Source of the DNA: Pseudomonadota bacterium
GTDB taxonomy: Bacteria; Pseudomonadota; Alphaproteobacteria; Acetobacterales; Acetobacteraceae
NCBI GenBank assembly: GCA_021845595.1
Contig: JAJZVV010000013.1
Location: 1-64,000, forward strand
Length of the DNA: 64,000 nt
Direction: 5' to 3'
Below, one piece after another: positions 35,001 to 44,520 of the stretch; position 1 is the stretch's first letter; every line of letters begins with the position of its first letter. The notes under the pieces are model-generated. The model ran no database searches, was not told the origin of the DNA, and saw only the letters and a program-made list of their open reading frames with translations. Both the position numbers and the translations under genes were made by a program.

Positions 35001-35330
35001 ATGACATTCGGAACAGCCAACGGGCGGACCTTGCGGCGCGCCGCGGCGATGTTGGCCGCGGGACTGGTGCTGGCCGGGTGCGTCGCCGCGCCGCCCGCAG
35101 CCCCGCCCTATCCGCCGGTGCCGCCGGTGCGGCCGGAGACGCTGCCGAAGCCGCCGGTCTCCGAGGCGCCGCTGATCTGGGAGCCTGGGCATTGGGACTG
35201 GTCCGGCGCCACGTACACCTGGCAGGCGGGCGCCTGGGTGCCGCGTGCCGGCCATGGGACGATGTGGCAGGACGGGTACTGGGAGAAGAAGGGCGACACC
35301 TGGTCCTGGCTGCCGGGCCATTGGCAGTAG
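35001..35330 (+). CDS. YXWGXW-repeat lipoprotein
   Basis: A 109-residue lipoprotein. The signal peptide ends in VLAGC (Cys about 27), followed by a proline-rich linker (APPAAPPYPPVPPVRPETLPKPP) and three tryptophan-rich repeats: WEPGHWDWSGATYTWQAG, AWVPRAGHGTMWQDGYW and TWSWLPGHWQ. This pattern matches the YXWGXW/BBPx short repeat family of outer-membrane or envelope proteins with unknown function. ATG 35001 has AGGAGAG nine bases upstream; a GTG at 34995 would add only two residues. Confidence 0.85.
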   Translation: MTFGTANGRTLRRAAAMLAAGLVLAGCVAAPPAAPPYPPVPPVRPETLPKPPVSEAPLIWEPGHWDWSGATYTWQAGAWVPRAGHGTMWQDGYWEKKGDTWSWLPGHWQ

Positions 35331-35386
35331 GTCCAATGGCAGCAGGCGGGGGAACGGGCATGGTCCGCAAGCCGGAGGGCATGACA

Positions 35387-35821
35387 ATGGGCAGGCATGG
35401 ATGGGTGCTGCTGGCGGCGCTGGCGGCGCCGGGCGTGGTCGCGGTGGCCGGGATGGCGGCAACCCCGGCCGCGGCGGCCGATGCACCGGCCAAGCCGGCC
35501 GCGGCGGCGAATGCACCGGCGGTCTCGCCGCGCATCTATGACGGCAGCTACCAGGGCCGGGCGCGGCTGGTGCACGGCACCGACGCCGCCTGCCCCGCCT
35601 CGCGCAGCGGCGTGGTGAATATCGGCGATGCCGGGCTGGTCTTTCCCTACCAGCCGGGCCTGGTGCTGGCCGCTTCGCTGCAGCCGGACGGCAGCCTGCA
35701 CGCTGCCGACGGCAAGGCGGTGCTGGACGGCAAGGTGGCGAGCGGGCGGCTCGTCTTCACCGTGCGCACGCCGGACTGCGAGACCCAGTTCCATGGCCAC
35801 GTCGTCTGGAACCATCCCTGA
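35387..35821 (+). CDS. Small exported protein, function unknown
   Basis: A 144-residue exported protein that I do not recognise by name. A signal peptide (GRHGWVLLAALAAPGVVAVAGMAATPAAAA) is followed by an imperfect internal repeat PAAAADAPA / PAAAANAPA, then a globular part: YDGSYQGRARLVHGTDAACPASRSGVVNIGDAGLVFPYQPG, LAASLQPDGSLHAADG, VLDGKVASGRLVFTVRTPDCETQFHGHVVW. The two Cys could form a disulfide. The globular part resembles small periplasmic proteins often found beside YXWGXW proteins in Acetobacteraceae (inference). GGAGGG seven bases upstream supports ATG 35387; ATGs at 35360 and 35381 are alternatives. A terminator-like hairpin begins at the stop codon. Confidence 0.75.
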   Translation: MGRHGWVLLAALAAPGVVAVAGMAATPAAAADAPAKPAAAANAPAVSPRIYDGSYQGRARLVHGTDAACPASRSGVVNIGDAGLVFPYQPGLVLAASLQPDGSLHAADGKAVLDGKVASGRLVFTVRTPDCETQFHGHVVWNHP

Positions 35822-35842
35822 GGGGGATTCAGCCCCCTTTAA
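35821..35842 (+). terminator. Short terminator-like hairpin
   Basis: Immediately after the stop of the preceding gene, AGGGGG (35821-35826) pairs with CCCCCT (35833-35838) around a six-base loop, followed by TTTAA. The T-run is short, so this is a weak intrinsic terminator at best. Confidence 0.45.
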
Positions 35843-35888
35843 CCCGGCGGGCCGAGAGTCGCACGGTCCGGAGGTGGGAGAGGACGGC

Positions 35889-36491
35889 ATGCGGTGCGGC
35901 GTCCGCTGGCGCGCGGCGGTCTCGGTGATAGCGGCAGGCCTGACGCTCGGCGGCGCGGCGCTCGCGCCCAAGGCGTTCGCCCAGGAGAGGCTGGCGCGGG
36001 GTGATTCGGCGGAGCGGGTGCGGCCGGACCCGACGCTCACGCCCGGCGCGATCGACCCCACCGTCACCGAGGCGAACATCCACGCGACCATCTGCCGCAC
36101 CGGCTGGACTCGCGCCATCCGCCCGCCGTTGCCGTATACCGAGGCGCTGAAGCGCCGCCAGATCGACGAATACGGCTACGCCGACCGTCGCCTCGGCCGT
36201 TACGAGGAGGATCATCTGATCCCCCTCTCCCTCGGCGGCTCGCCCACGGACCCGCGCAATCTCTGGCCGCAGCCGCGCCACGCGGCCGGCGGATGGGACG
36301 CGGCGCGCAAGGATGATCTCGAGCTCTGGCTGCACGATCTGGTCTGCCAGGGCCGCATGAGCCTGGCCGAGGCGCAGCGCTCCATCGCCGGCGACTGGGT
36401 GCGCACCTATCGCCGCCATCCGCCGCCGCCCGAAATCGCCGGCAGCGCCTATGCCCACGGCTACGGCGGCTACGGCGGCTACGCCCGCTGA
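35889..36491 (+). CDS. Exported protein with HNH-nuclease-like motif
   Basis: A 200-residue exported protein. The signal peptide runs to about residue 31 (AAGLTLGGAALAPKAFAQ/E). The mature part contains ICRTGWTRAIRPP, then YEEDHLIPLSLGGSPTDPRNLWPQPR, an arrangement like the D-H...LGG...N-L-W-P core of HNH nucleases, and ends with a Gly/Tyr tail (YGGYGGYAR). The conserved Cys-R-x-G-W and EDH-IPL-LGG-NLWP blocks recur in many alphaproteobacterial exported proteins of unproved activity. Nuclease function is therefore only a possibility; the second metal-binding His/Asn of a full HNH motif is not obvious. Confidence 0.75.
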   Translation: MRCGVRWRAAVSVIAAGLTLGGAALAPKAFAQERLARGDSAERVRPDPTLTPGAIDPTVTEANIHATICRTGWTRAIRPPLPYTEALKRRQIDEYGYADRRLGRYEEDHLIPLSLGGSPTDPRNLWPQPRHAAGGWDAARKDDLELWLHDLVCQGRMSLAEAQRSIAGDWVRTYRRHPPPPEIAGSAYAHGYGGYGGYAR

Positions 36492-36545
36492 CGCCGGACC
36501 CGAATTGGGCTACTCCTGGCCGCCCGTGCCACCGGAGAACGCCCG

Positions 36546-37631
36546 ATGCGGATCACCCGCCTTCGCACCACCATCGTCCACCTGCCCCTGCCGCGGCCGA
36601 TCCTGAGCGCGATCTTCGAAATCCGCTCGGCCGACTGCGTGCTCGTCTTTCTCGAGACCGACGCCGGCCTGATCGGCGAAGGCCTGGTCTTTTCCATCAA
36701 CGACCGCCGTCTGGACGTGATTCACGCCATGGTCCGCAGCCTCGAGCCGCTGGTGGTCGGGCTCGACCCGACCCGGTCCGGCGCCTTGCGCGCGCGCGTG
36801 TGGAAGGAGATCAACTTCCTCGGCCACAAGGGCGTCTCCATTCTCGGCCTGGCCGCGATCGAGACGGCGCTGTGGGACCTGCGCGGCAAGCAGGCGGGGC
36901 TCAACGTCGCCCACCTGCTCGGCGCCTGCCACGAAGCGGTGCCCACGTACGCCTCCGGCGGGTTGTGGCTCTCCTCGAGCATCGACGAACTGCAGCGCGA
37001 GGCGGCCGATTTCCTCGCGCAGGGGTTCCGGGCGATCAAAATGCGCCTCGGCAAGCCGGATGCGGACGAGGACATCGCCCGCGTCCGCGCCGTGCGCGCG
37101 GCGATCGGCCCGGACATCAAGCTGATGGCCGACGCCAACCAGCAGATGACGGTGCCGCAGGCGATCCGCCTCGGCCGGCGGCTGGAGGAGTTCGGCCTGA
37201 CCTGGTTCGAGGAGCCGGTGCCGTACTGGGACCATGACGGCGAGGCCGCCATCGCCGCCGCGCTGGATACGCCGATCGCCTCGGGCGAGACCGAGCACAC
37301 GCATCAAGGCATTCTCGACATGCTGCGCCGGCACTCGGCGGACATCCTGATGCCCGATCTGCAGCGCATGGGCGGGCCGGCGGATTTCATCAAGGCCGGC
37401 CACCTCGCCGAGGCGTTCGACATCCCGCTCTCCTCGCATCTGTTCAGCGAAATGAGTCTCTCCCTGCTCGCCGCACTGCCGAACGCGATGTTCCTGGAGC
37501 ACATGCCCTGGTTCGAACCGATCTATCGCGAGCGCATCGAGCTCGACAACAACGGCCACGCCATCGTGCCGGAGCGGCCGGGCTGGGGCTTCTCGTTCGA
37601 TCCCGAGGCGATCCGGCGCTTCGGAGGCTGA
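36546..37631 (+). CDS. Mandelate racemase / muconate lactonizing enzyme family (enolase superfamily)
   Basis: A 361-residue enolase-superfamily enzyme. The capping domain starts [19 protein letters not shown]; the barrel holds the acid-base pair region FRAIKMRLG (K-x-R, near 165), metal ligands in LMADANQ (Asp about 196), [10 protein letters not shown] (Glu about 222) and ASGETEHT (Glu about 246), and a C-terminal His in DIPLSSHLF (about 298). This ligand pattern fits the mandelate racemase subgroup, which includes acid-sugar dehydratases and racemases. The substrate is not determinable here; a hydroxy acid or acid sugar is likely. It is a single-gene unit 22 bp before uvrB. Confidence 0.9.
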   Translation: MRITRLRTTIVHLPLPRPILSAIFEIRSADCVLVFLETDAGLIGEGLVFSINDRRLDVIHAMVRSLEPLVVGLDPTRSGALRARVWKEINFLGHKGVSILGLAAIETALWDLRGKQAGLNVAHLLGACHEAVPTYASGGLWLSSSIDELQREAADFLAQGFRAIKMRLGKPDADEDIARVRAVRAAIGPDIKLMADANQQMTVPQAIRLGRRLEEFGLTWFEEPVPYWDHDGEAAIAAALDTPIASGETEHTHQGILDMLRRHSADILMPDLQRMGGPADFIKAGHLAEAFDIPLSSHLFSEMSLSLLAALPNAMFLEHMPWFEPIYRERIELDNNGHAIVPERPGWGFSFDPEAIRRFGG

Positions 37632-37653
37632 GACCGCCCGCAAGGAGGTCGCC

Positions 37654-39846
37654 ATGTCACACGCCGTCGCACCTGCGGCCGAGCTCCGCCCGCACCCGGC
37701 GCTGTTCACCCCGGTGCGCCAGCCGGTCCGCCCGACGCTGCGCCCGCTCAAGGTGGTCTCGCCCTACGCGCCGAACGGGGATCAGCCGGGCGCGATCCGC
37801 GACCTGCTCGCGGGGCTGGCCCGCAACGAGCGCGACCAGGTGCTGCTCGGCGTCACCGGGTCGGGCAAGACCTTCACCATGGCCAAGGTGATCGAGGCGG
37901 TGCAGCGGCCGACGCTGATCCTGGCGCCGAACAAGACCCTGGCGGCCCAGCTCTACGGCGAGATGAAAGCGTTCTTCCCCGACAACGCGGTGGAATATTT
38001 CGTCTCCTACTACGACTACTACCAGCCGGAAGCCTACGTGCCGCGCACCGACACCTATATCGAGAAGGACGCCCAGATCAACGAGGCCATCGACCGCATG
38101 CGCCATGCCGCGACGCAGGCGCTGCTGGAGCGCAACGACACCGTCATCGTCGCCTCCGTCTCGTGCATCTACGGCATCGGCTCGGTCGAGACCTACGCCA
38201 AAATGGTGGTGAAACTCGAACGCGGCGGCAGCATCGATCGCGACACGCTGGCGCGCGCGCTGGTGGAGCTGCAATACCGCCGCAACGACACCGCGTTCCA
38301 GCGCGGCGCCTTCCGCATACGCGGCGAGACGGTGGATATCTACCCCAGCCACTACGAGGACCGCGCCTGGCGCATCAGCCTGTTCGGCGAAGACATCGAC
38401 TCCATCGACGAATTCGATCCGCTCACCGGCGAGCGCACGGCCTCGCTCGAGACCGTCACCATCTACGCCAACAGCCACTATGTCACGCCGCGCCCGACGC
38501 TGACGCAGGCGGTGGGCGACATCAAGCGCGAGCTCAAGGAGAGGCTGGCGCAGTTCAACGCCGAGGGCAAGCTTCTGGAGGCGCAGCGGCTCGAACAGCG
38601 CACAGTTTTCGACATCGAAATGATGGAAACCACTGGATCGTGCAAGGGGATCGAGAACTACTCGCGCTACCTCACCGGCCGCGCGCCGGGCGACCCGCCG
38701 CCGACGCTGTTCGAGTACCTGCCGGAGAACGCGCTGCTCATCGTCGATGAGAGCCATGTCACCGTGCCGCAGATCGGCGGCATGTATCGTGGCGACTTCA
38801 ACCGCAAATCGGTGCTCGCCGAATTCGGCTTCCGCCTGCCCTCCTGCGTCGACAACCGCCCGCTGAAGTTCGAGGAATGGGAGCGTTTCCGCCCGGAGAC
38901 GATCTTCGTCTCCGCCACACCCGGGCCGTGGGAGATGGAGCGCACCGGCGGCACTTTCGCCGAACAGGTGATCCGCCCGACCGGCCTGATCGATCCGGTG
39001 GTGGAGGTGCGCCCGGTGGAGCACCAGGTCGACGATCTGCTCGCCGAGTGCCGCGCCGTCGCTGCCGCCGGCGGGCGCGTGCTGGTGACGACGCTGACCA
39101 AGCGCATGGCCGAGGATCTCACCGAGTATCTCGGCGAGCAGGGCGTGAAGGTGCGCTATCTGCACTCCGATATCGATACGCTGGAGCGCATCGAGATCAT
39201 CCGCGACCTGCGCGTCGGTGTGTTCGATGTTCTGATCGGCATCAATCTGCTGCGCGAGGGACTGGATATCCCCGAATGCGCGCTGGTCGCCATTCTCGAT
39301 GCCGACAAGGAGGGGTTTCTGCGCTCGCAGACCTCGCTGATCCAGACCATCGGCCGCGCCGCGCGCAATGTCGATGGCCGGGTGATCCTCTATGCCGACG
39401 TCATGACGCGCAGCCTGCGCGCGGCGATCGAGGAGACGGACCGGCGGCGCGCCAAGCAGCAGGCGTGGAACGAGGACCACGGCATCACGCCGCAATCGGT
39501 GCGGCGCGAGATCGGCAAGGTGCTGGAGAGCGTGTTCGAGCAGGACTACGTCACCGTCGCGCCGCTGCAATCCGGCGGGCGCAAGCCGACGGTGACCGAG
39601 TTCGTCGGCAAGGATCTCCGCGCCGCGGTGGCGGAGCTGGAGAAACGCATGCGCACCGCCGCCGCCGACCTCGAATTCGAGGAGGCGGCGCGGCTGCGCG
39701 ACGAGATACGCCGCCTTGAGGCGCTGGATCTCGGCCTCGAACCGCCGCCCGCCGCCGCCGCCACCCTGCGCCCCGGCGCGCGCCGCGAGCCTGGCAGCGG
39801 CCGGGCACCGGGCCCGGCGCGGCCCGGACGCGGCCGGACGCGGTGA
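37654..39846 (+). CDS. uvrB: Excinuclease ABC subunit B
   Basis: DNA damage recognition helicase of nucleotide excision repair, 730 aa. Walker [14 protein letters not shown] at 66-78, the beta-hairpin [30 protein letters not shown] near 110-140 that inserts between DNA strands, the DEAD-type motif LIVDESHVT, motif [16 protein letters not shown] and [19 protein letters not shown], and the C-terminal UVR domain ([28 protein letters not shown], about 645-690) that contacts UvrC. A 40-residue Pro/Arg/Gly-rich tail follows. The ATG has an ideal AAGGAGGT site. I found no GTTC-N7-GTTC SOS box upstream. Its stop overlaps the next gene's GTG. Confidence 0.98.
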   Translation: MSHAVAPAAELRPHPALFTPVRQPVRPTLRPLKVVSPYAPNGDQPGAIRDLLAGLARNERDQVLLGVTGSGKTFTMAKVIEAVQRPTLILAPNKTLAAQLYGEMKAFFPDNAVEYFVSYYDYYQPEAYVPRTDTYIEKDAQINEAIDRMRHAATQALLERNDTVIVASVSCIYGIGSVETYAKMVVKLERGGSIDRDTLARALVELQYRRNDTAFQRGAFRIRGETVDIYPSHYEDRAWRISLFGEDIDSIDEFDPLTGERTASLETVTIYANSHYVTPRPTLTQAVGDIKRELKERLAQFNAEGKLLEAQRLEQRTVFDIEMMETTGSCKGIENYSRYLTGRAPGDPPPTLFEYLPENALLIVDESHVTVPQIGGMYRGDFNRKSVLAEFGFRLPSCVDNRPLKFEEWERFRPETIFVSATPGPWEMERTGGTFAEQVIRPTGLIDPVVEVRPVEHQVDDLLAECRAVAAAGGRVLVTTLTKRMAEDLTEYLGEQGVKVRYLHSDIDTLERIEIIRDLRVGVFDVLIGINLLREGLDIPECALVAILDADKEGFLRSQTSLIQTIGRAARNVDGRVILYADVMTRSLRAAIEETDRRRAKQQAWNEDHGITPQSVRREIGKVLESVFEQDYVTVAPLQSGGRKPTVTEFVGKDLRAAVAELEKRMRTAAADLEFEEAARLRDEIRRLEALDLGLEPPPAAAATLRPGARREPGSGRAPGPARPGRGRTR

Positions 39847-40928
39847 GCGCGCCCTCGCTGCTGCTCGCCACACGCTACGGCAGGCTCGGCGCTTCCAGCC
39901 GCCAGCGCCTGCTGCTCTATCGCGACGCGCTGCAAGCCGCGGGGCTCACGGTGGACGTGATCTCCTGCCTCGACGACGCCTATCTGCGCGCGCTCTACGA
40001 AGCCCGGCCGCATCGCTTGGCGGCGCTGGCGGCCTACGCCCGCTACATCCCGCGCCTGGCAGCGCCGCGCCGGCACGATCTCGTCTGGATCGAGAAGGAG
40101 CTGCTGCCCTATCTGCCGGCGGCACTGGAGCGGCTGGTGCTCGGCCGGACGCCCTATGTGCTGGATTTCGACGACGCCTGGTTCCTGCGCTACGAGCAGC
40201 ATCGGAACCCCCTCGTGCGCCGGCTGCTCGGCGGCAAGTTCCCCGCCCTGCTGCGCGGCGCCGCGCTGGTCATCGTCGCCAATGCCCATCTGCGCGCCTG
40301 GGCGGAGGCGAACGGGGCGCGGCGCGTGCTGGAGCTGCCCACCGTGATCGATCTGGACCGCTATCCGCCGACGCCGGAGCCGGAGGGTCCGTTCACCGTC
40401 GCCTGGATCGGCACGCCGATGACGGTCGCCTATCTCGACGCCATCATCCCGGCGCTGCAGAGCGTGGCGCGCACCGGGCCGCTGCGCCTGCTGGTCATCG
40501 GCGCGCCCGGCTTCACCGCGGCCGGCGTGGAGTGCATGCACGCGCCGTGGTCGGAGGCCGCGGAAGCGGCGCTGATCGCGCGCGCGCATGTCGGGGTGAT
40601 GCCGCTGCCGGACGAAGCCTGGGCGCGCGGCAAGTCGGCCTACAAGCTGATCCAGTACATGGCCGCCGGGCGCGCCGTCGTCGCCTCGCCGGTCGGGGCC
40701 AATCGCAGCGTGGTGCGCGACGGCGAGACCGGGTTTCTCGCCGCCGATGAAACCGCCTGGATCGCCGCCCTCACGCGGCTGCGCGCCGAGCCGGCGCTGC
40801 GCGCGCGCCTCGGCGCCGCCGGCCGGGCGCGGGCCGCGGCGGAATTCTCGCTCCAGGCCGCCGCTCCGCGCCTGATCGCGGCGCTCGCCGAGGCCGGCGG
40901 CTTTGACCGCGCGCCGGGCCGGCGATAG
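39843..40928 (+). CDS. Glycosyltransferase, GT4-like
   Basis: A 361-residue GT-B-type glycosyltransferase. The N-terminal part has [25 protein letters not shown] and a [12 protein letters not shown] segment; the C-terminal part has [67 protein letters not shown] with the donor-site Lys and Gly-rich turn, and GETGFLA. It transfers a sugar from a nucleotide donor; the acceptor is unknown. The GTG start overlaps the uvrB stop by four bases (GTGA), so expression is coupled to a repair gene with no obvious functional link. Confidence 0.87.
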   Translation: MSAPSLLLATRYGRLGASSRQRLLLYRDALQAAGLTVDVISCLDDAYLRALYEARPHRLAALAAYARYIPRLAAPRRHDLVWIEKELLPYLPAALERLVLGRTPYVLDFDDAWFLRYEQHRNPLVRRLLGGKFPALLRGAALVIVANAHLRAWAEANGARRVLELPTVIDLDRYPPTPEPEGPFTVAWIGTPMTVAYLDAIIPALQSVARTGPLRLLVIGAPGFTAAGVECMHAPWSEAAEAALIARAHVGVMPLPDEAWARGKSAYKLIQYMAAGRAVVASPVGANRSVVRDGETGFLAADETAWIAALTRLRAEPALRARLGAAGRARAAAEFSLQAAAPRLIAALAEAGGFDRAPGRR

Positions 40929-40936
40929 AGGACGGC

Positions 40937-41716
40937 ATGTCCGCCGCGATCGCCCCGACCATTCCGCGCGCCGCGCTCGTCACCGGTGGCGCCCGCCGCC
41001 TCGGCCGCGCCCTGGCACTGGCGCTGGCAGGCGCGGGCTTCGCGGTGGCGCTGCACTACCGCGACAGCCGCGAGGAGGCCGAAGCGTGCGAAGCCGAGAT
41101 AACCGGCCTCGGCGTCGGCGCGGCGCTGCTGCGCGCGGACCTCGATCAGGAGGCGGAGACGGCCTCGCTCCTCGGCCGCGCCACCGCCGCTCTCGGGCCG
41201 ATCGGCGTTCTCGTCAACAACGCCAGCCGGTTCGAGCGCGACGAGTGGGACAGCGCGACGCGGGCGAGTTGGGACGCGCATATCGAGCCCAACCTGCGCG
41301 CGCCCTTCGTGCTGATGCAGGAGTTCGCCCGCGCCCTGCCCGAGCGCGCCGAGGGGGTGGTGATCAACCTGCTCGACCAGCGCGTGTTTTCGCCGACGCC
41401 GCATTTCGTCTCCTACACCGTGTCGAAATTCGGCCTGTGGGCGCTGACGCAGAGCATGGCGCTGGCGCTGGCGCCGCGCATCCGCGTCGCCGCCATCGGC
41501 CCCGGCCCGACCCTGCCGAGCGCCCGCCAGACGCAGGAGCAGTTCGCCCGCCAGAACCGCTCGGTGCCGCTCGGGCGCGGCACCACCCCCGAGGAAGTCG
41601 CCGAAGCGGCGCTCGCCATCCTGCGCCTCGGCTCCTTCACCGGCCAGATGCTGGCGCTCGACGGCGGCCAGCACCTGCAATGGTCACCCGCCGCGCAGCC
41701 GGCGCCCGAGGAATAG
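40937..41716 (+). CDS. SDR-family oxidoreductase, FolM/pteridine-reductase-like
   Basis: A 259-residue short-chain dehydrogenase. It has ALVTGGARRLGRALALAL (TG-x3-R-x-G, the arginine-containing turn used by pteridine and dihydrofolate reductases), LVNNASRFERDEW, and the catalytic tail SYTVSKFGLWALTQSMALALAP with Tyr and Lys. The TGxxxRxG turn and adjacency to folB (26 bp apart) support a dihydromonapterin/dihydrofolate reductase role in pterin metabolism, as with FolM. An ordinary SDR on another carbonyl is possible. Confidence 0.85.
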   Translation: MSAAIAPTIPRAALVTGGARRLGRALALALAGAGFAVALHYRDSREEAEACEAEITGLGVGAALLRADLDQEAETASLLGRATAALGPIGVLVNNASRFERDEWDSATRASWDAHIEPNLRAPFVLMQEFARALPERAEGVVINLLDQRVFSPTPHFVSYTVSKFGLWALTQSMALALAPRIRVAAIGPGPTLPSARQTQEQFARQNRSVPLGRGTTPEEVAEAALAILRLGSFTGQMLALDGGQHLQWSPAAQPAPEE

Positions 41717-41741
41717 CGCCGGGCGGACATCGAGGAACAGC

Positions 41742-42152
41742 ATGGACACGCCCCGAATCGCCGACGCCGCCCGCGCGCTGCGCCATATCTTCGTCCGCGA
41801 CCTGATGCTGGAGATGCGCATCGGCGTCTATACCGACGAGCGCGTGGCGCCGCAGCGCGTGCGGGTGAACATCGATCTGGGCGTCGAGGACGACGGCGCC
41901 CGGGCAGGCTCGCGCGGGCCCATCGGGCGCGACGAAATCGGCCGTGTCGTCGACTACGCCGCCATCGCCGCCGCGACCCGGCGCATCGCCGGCGAGGGCC
42001 ATATCCGCCTCGTCGAGACCTTCGCCGAGCGCATCGCCGAACTGTGCCTGCGCGACGGCCGGGTGCATGTCGCGCGCATCCGCGTCGAGAAGCTGGACGT
42101 GATGGCGGATGCCGGCTCGGTGGGCGTCGAGATCGAGCGCCGCCGGGGCTGA
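41742..42152 (+). CDS. folB: Dihydroneopterin aldolase
   Basis: Converts dihydroneopterin to 6-hydroxymethyl-dihydropterin and glycolaldehyde in folate synthesis. The 136-residue protein shows IFVRDLMLEMRIGVYTDERVAPQRVRVNIDLGV with the conserved I-G-V-x-x-x-E segment, VDYAAIAAATRRIAGEGHIRLVETFAERIAELCL holding the catalytic Glu and Tyr positions, and VHVARIRVEKLDVMADAGSVGVEIER with the catalytic Lys. A short glycine/arginine insertion after residue 50 (DGARAGSRGPIGRDEI) is longer than in most members. It follows the FolM-like gene. Confidence 0.92.
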   Translation: MDTPRIADAARALRHIFVRDLMLEMRIGVYTDERVAPQRVRVNIDLGVEDDGARAGSRGPIGRDEIGRVVDYAAIAAATRRIAGEGHIRLVETFAERIAELCLRDGRVHVARIRVEKLDVMADAGSVGVEIERRRG

Positions 42153-42190
42153 GCCTGCCTCTGAATTGGGGTTGAACCCCCGGAACGAAG

Positions 42191-42220
42191 GTTCTACGCT
42201 CGCTTTGTAATGCGTAGAAC
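42191..42220. promoter_or_regulatory. Perfect 9-bp inverted repeat at the HTH gene start
   Basis: GTTCTACGC (42191-42199) and GCGTAGAAC (42212-42220) are perfect inverted repeats separated by 12 bp; the second arm ends six bases before the ATG. GAAC-N5-GAAC lies just upstream at about 42174-42186, so the region carries several GAAC/GTTC half-sites. This fits an autoregulatory operator of the adjacent XRE-type protein or, less likely, a translation-blocking hairpin. Confidence 0.65.
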
Positions 42221-42226
42221 ATCACC

Positions 42227-42514
42227 ATGGATGGATGGCGCGTGATCACCGCGCCGCAGATGCGGGCCGCCCGCGCGCTGCTCGGGATCGACCAGAAACG
42301 GCTCGCGGAGCTGTCCGGCCTGTCGCTGCCGACCATTCAGCGCATGGAGGCGAGCGAGGGGGTGATCCGCGGCAACGTCGATTCGCTGATGAAGCTGGTC
42401 GCCGCGATCGAAACCGGCGGCGTCGAGCTGATCGGCGAGGGCGCCGCCAGCGCCGGCGGCGGGCGTGGCGTGCGGCTGCGTGAGCGCGCGGCACCCGCCG
42501 GAGGCGACCGGTGA
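42227..42514 (+). CDS. Small XRE-family HTH transcriptional regulator
   Basis: A 95-residue protein dominated by a lambda-repressor-like HTH: ITAPQMRAARALLGIDQKRLAELSGLSLPTIQRMEASEGVIRGNVDSLMKLVAAIETGGVELI. The layout, with a short C-terminal Gly/Ala/Arg tail, is that of single-domain XRE regulators. It overlaps the first membrane-complex gene by four bases (GTGA), so it is cotranscribed with and probably controls the hyf-like operon. Alternative ATGs exist at 42231 (out of frame) and 42235; 42227 gives the best fit behind the inverted repeat. Confidence 0.85.
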   Translation: MDGWRVITAPQMRAARALLGIDQKRLAELSGLSLPTIQRMEASEGVIRGNVDSLMKLVAAIETGGVELIGEGAASAGGGRGVRLRERAAPAGGDR

Positions 42515-44520
42515 TCGCCGCCCTGCTGGCGCTGATCGGCGCTCTGCTCGTCCTCGGCCTCGCTGCCGTCGCCATGCGCCGCTCGCCGCTGGCGACGAAG
42601 CTGGTCTATGGCGGCGCGCTGGTGTTGACCCTCGCGCTGTTCGCGCTCGCCGCCGTCGCGCTCGCCAGCCTTGGGGCGGGCGCGCGGGAGGCGGCACTGC
42701 CGCTCGGCCTGCCCTGGCTCGGCGTGCATTTCCGCCTCGACGCGCTGGCCGCCTTCTTCCTCGCCGTCATCGACCTCGCCGCCGCCGCGGCCAGCCTCTA
42801 TGCCCTCGGCTACGGCGCCCACGAGCCGGAGCCGGGGCGCGTGCTGCCGTTCTTCCCTGTCTTCCTGGCGGCGATGAACCTCGTCGTGCTCGCGGCCGAC
42901 GCCTACGGCTTCCTGTTCTCCTGGGAACTGATGTCGCTCGCCTCGTGGGCGCTGGTGCTGGCGCAGCATCGCGAGGCCGAGAACGTCGCCGCCGGCACGC
43001 TCTATCTGCTGATGGCGAGCTTCGGCACGCTGGCCCTGCTGCTCGGCTTCGGGTTTCTCGCCGGGCCCGGCGGCGATTACAGCTTCGCCGCGATAGCGGC
43101 ACGCCGCCCGGAGGGCTGGGTGGGCGCGCTGGTGCTGGCGCTCGCCCTGCTCGGCGCCGGCTCCAAGGCCGGGCTGGTGCCGCTGCATGTGTGGCTGCCG
43201 CGCGCCCATCCGGCGGCGCCGAGCCACGTCTCCGCGCTGATGAGCGGGGCGATGACGAAAGTCGCCGTCTACGCCTTCATTCGCATCGTCTTCCAGCTCG
43301 CCGGCCCGCCGGCCTGGTGGTGGGGCCTCGTCGTGCTCGCGCTGGGCGGGGCCAGCACCGTGCTCGGCGTGCTGCACGCGCTGATGGAGACCGATATCAA
43401 GCGCCTGCTCGCCTACAGCACGATCGAGAATATCGGCCTGATCTTCGCCAGCCTCGGCCTGGCGCTGGCGTTCCGCGCCGATGCCATGGGGGCCGCGGCG
43501 GCCCTGGCGATGACGGCGGCGCTGTTCCACGCCTTCAACCACATGCTGTTCAAGAGCACGCTGTTCTTCGGCGCCGGCGCGGTGCTGACGGCGACGGGAA
43601 CCCGCGCGCTGGACCGGCTCGGCGGGCTGATCCACCGCATGCCGAGCCTCGCCGTGCCGGTGCTGGGCGCCTGCCTGGCGATCGCGGCGCTGCCGCCATT
43701 CAACGGCTTCGCCTCCGAATGGCTGACCTTCCAGGCCATTCTGCTGAGCCCGGACCTGCCGCAATGGGGGCTGAAACTGGCGGTGCCGGCCACCGGCACG
43801 CTGCTCGCGCTCGGCGCGGCGCTGGCGGCGGCCTGCTTCGTGCGGTTCTACGGCCTCGCCTTCCTCGGCCGCCCCCGTTCGCCCGAGGCAGCGGCGGCCG
43901 TGGAGACGGACCGGGCCTCGCTGGCCGCGATCTGGGGCCTGGCCGTGCCTTGCGTGCTCGCCGGCCTGTTTCCCGGCGCCGTCATCGACGCCATCGCTCC
44001 CGCGGTGCAGGCGAGCGTGGACGCGCGCATGCCGGTGCAGACGGGGCTGCCGTGGCTGACGATCATCCCCGTCGCAGCCAGCCGCAGCTCGTACAACGGC
44101 ATCCTGATCTTCCTGTTCATCACTGCCTCGGCGCTGACGGTCGCCGCCGCGGTGCACCGCTTCGCCTCACGCGCCGCGCGCCGCTATCGCGCCTGGGACT
44201 GCGGCTTCGGCGATGTCGGCATCGCCGCGCAATATTCCGCCGCGAGCTTCGCCCAGCCGATCCGCCGCGCCTTCGGCAGCACGATCTTCCGCGCCACCGA
44301 CGTGGTGGAAATGCCGCCGCCCGGCGCGACGGCGCCGGCGCGCATCCGCCAGAGCCGCATCGACCCGGTGTGGGACGGGCTCTACGCGCCGCTGGTGGGC
44401 TTCGTGTGGCTGCTGGCGGACCGGCTCAACTTCCTCCAGTTCCTCTCGATCCGCCGGTTCATGAGCTTCGTCTTCCTGGCGCTGGTGTTCCTGCTGCTGG
44501 TGCTGGCGGTATGGCACTGA
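42511..44520 (+). CDS. hyfB: Hydrogenase-4 subunit B-like proton-pumping subunit (NuoL/MrpA superfamily)
   Basis: A 669-residue antiporter-like membrane subunit with about 16 helices. The conserved core has LFSWELMSLASWALVL (Glu in helix 5), GAGSKAGLVPLHVWLPRAHPAAPSHVSALMSGAMTKVAVYA (Lys in helix 7 and His in helix 8) and the lysine of ETDIKRLLAYSTIENIGLIF, the residues that carry protons in complex I. A C-terminal region with RRYRAWDCGFGD and QPIRRAFGSTIF is typical of HyfB/HycC. Starts at GTG 42511 inside the HTH stop. It forms the ion-translocating end of the complex encoded through 49624. Confidence 0.93.
   Translation: MIAALLALIGALLVLGLAAVAMRRSPLATKLVYGGALVLTLALFALAAVALASLGAGAREAALPLGLPWLGVHFRLDALAAFFLAVIDLAAAAASLYALGYGAHEPEPGRVLPFFPVFLAAMNLVVLAADAYGFLFSWELMSLASWALVLAQHREAENVAAGTLYLLMASFGTLALLLGFGFLAGPGGDYSFAAIAARRPEGWVGALVLALALLGAGSKAGLVPLHVWLPRAHPAAPSHVSALMSGAMTKVAVYAFIRIVFQLAGPPAWWWGLVVLALGGASTVLGVLHALMETDIKRLLAYSTIENIGLIFASLGLALAFRADAMGAAAALAMTAALFHAFNHMLFKSTLFFGAGAVLTATGTRALDRLGGLIHRMPSLAVPVLGACLAIAALPPFNGFASEWLTFQAILLSPDLPQWGLKLAVPATGTLLALGAALAAACFVRFYGLAFLGRPRSPEAAAAVETDRASLAAIWGLAVPCVLAGLFPGAVIDAIAPAVQASVDARMPVQTGLPWLTIIPVAASRSSYNGILIFLFITASALTVAAAVHRFASRAARRYRAWDCGFGDVGIAAQYSAASFAQPIRRAFGSTIFRATDVVEMPPPGATAPARIRQSRIDPVWDGLYAPLVGFVWLLADRLNFLQFLSIRRFMSFVFLALVFLLLVLAVWH

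Noticed and set aside
37631-37654. SOS (LexA) box before uvrB
   Set aside because: I looked for GTTC-N7-GTTC in the short upstream region and found none.
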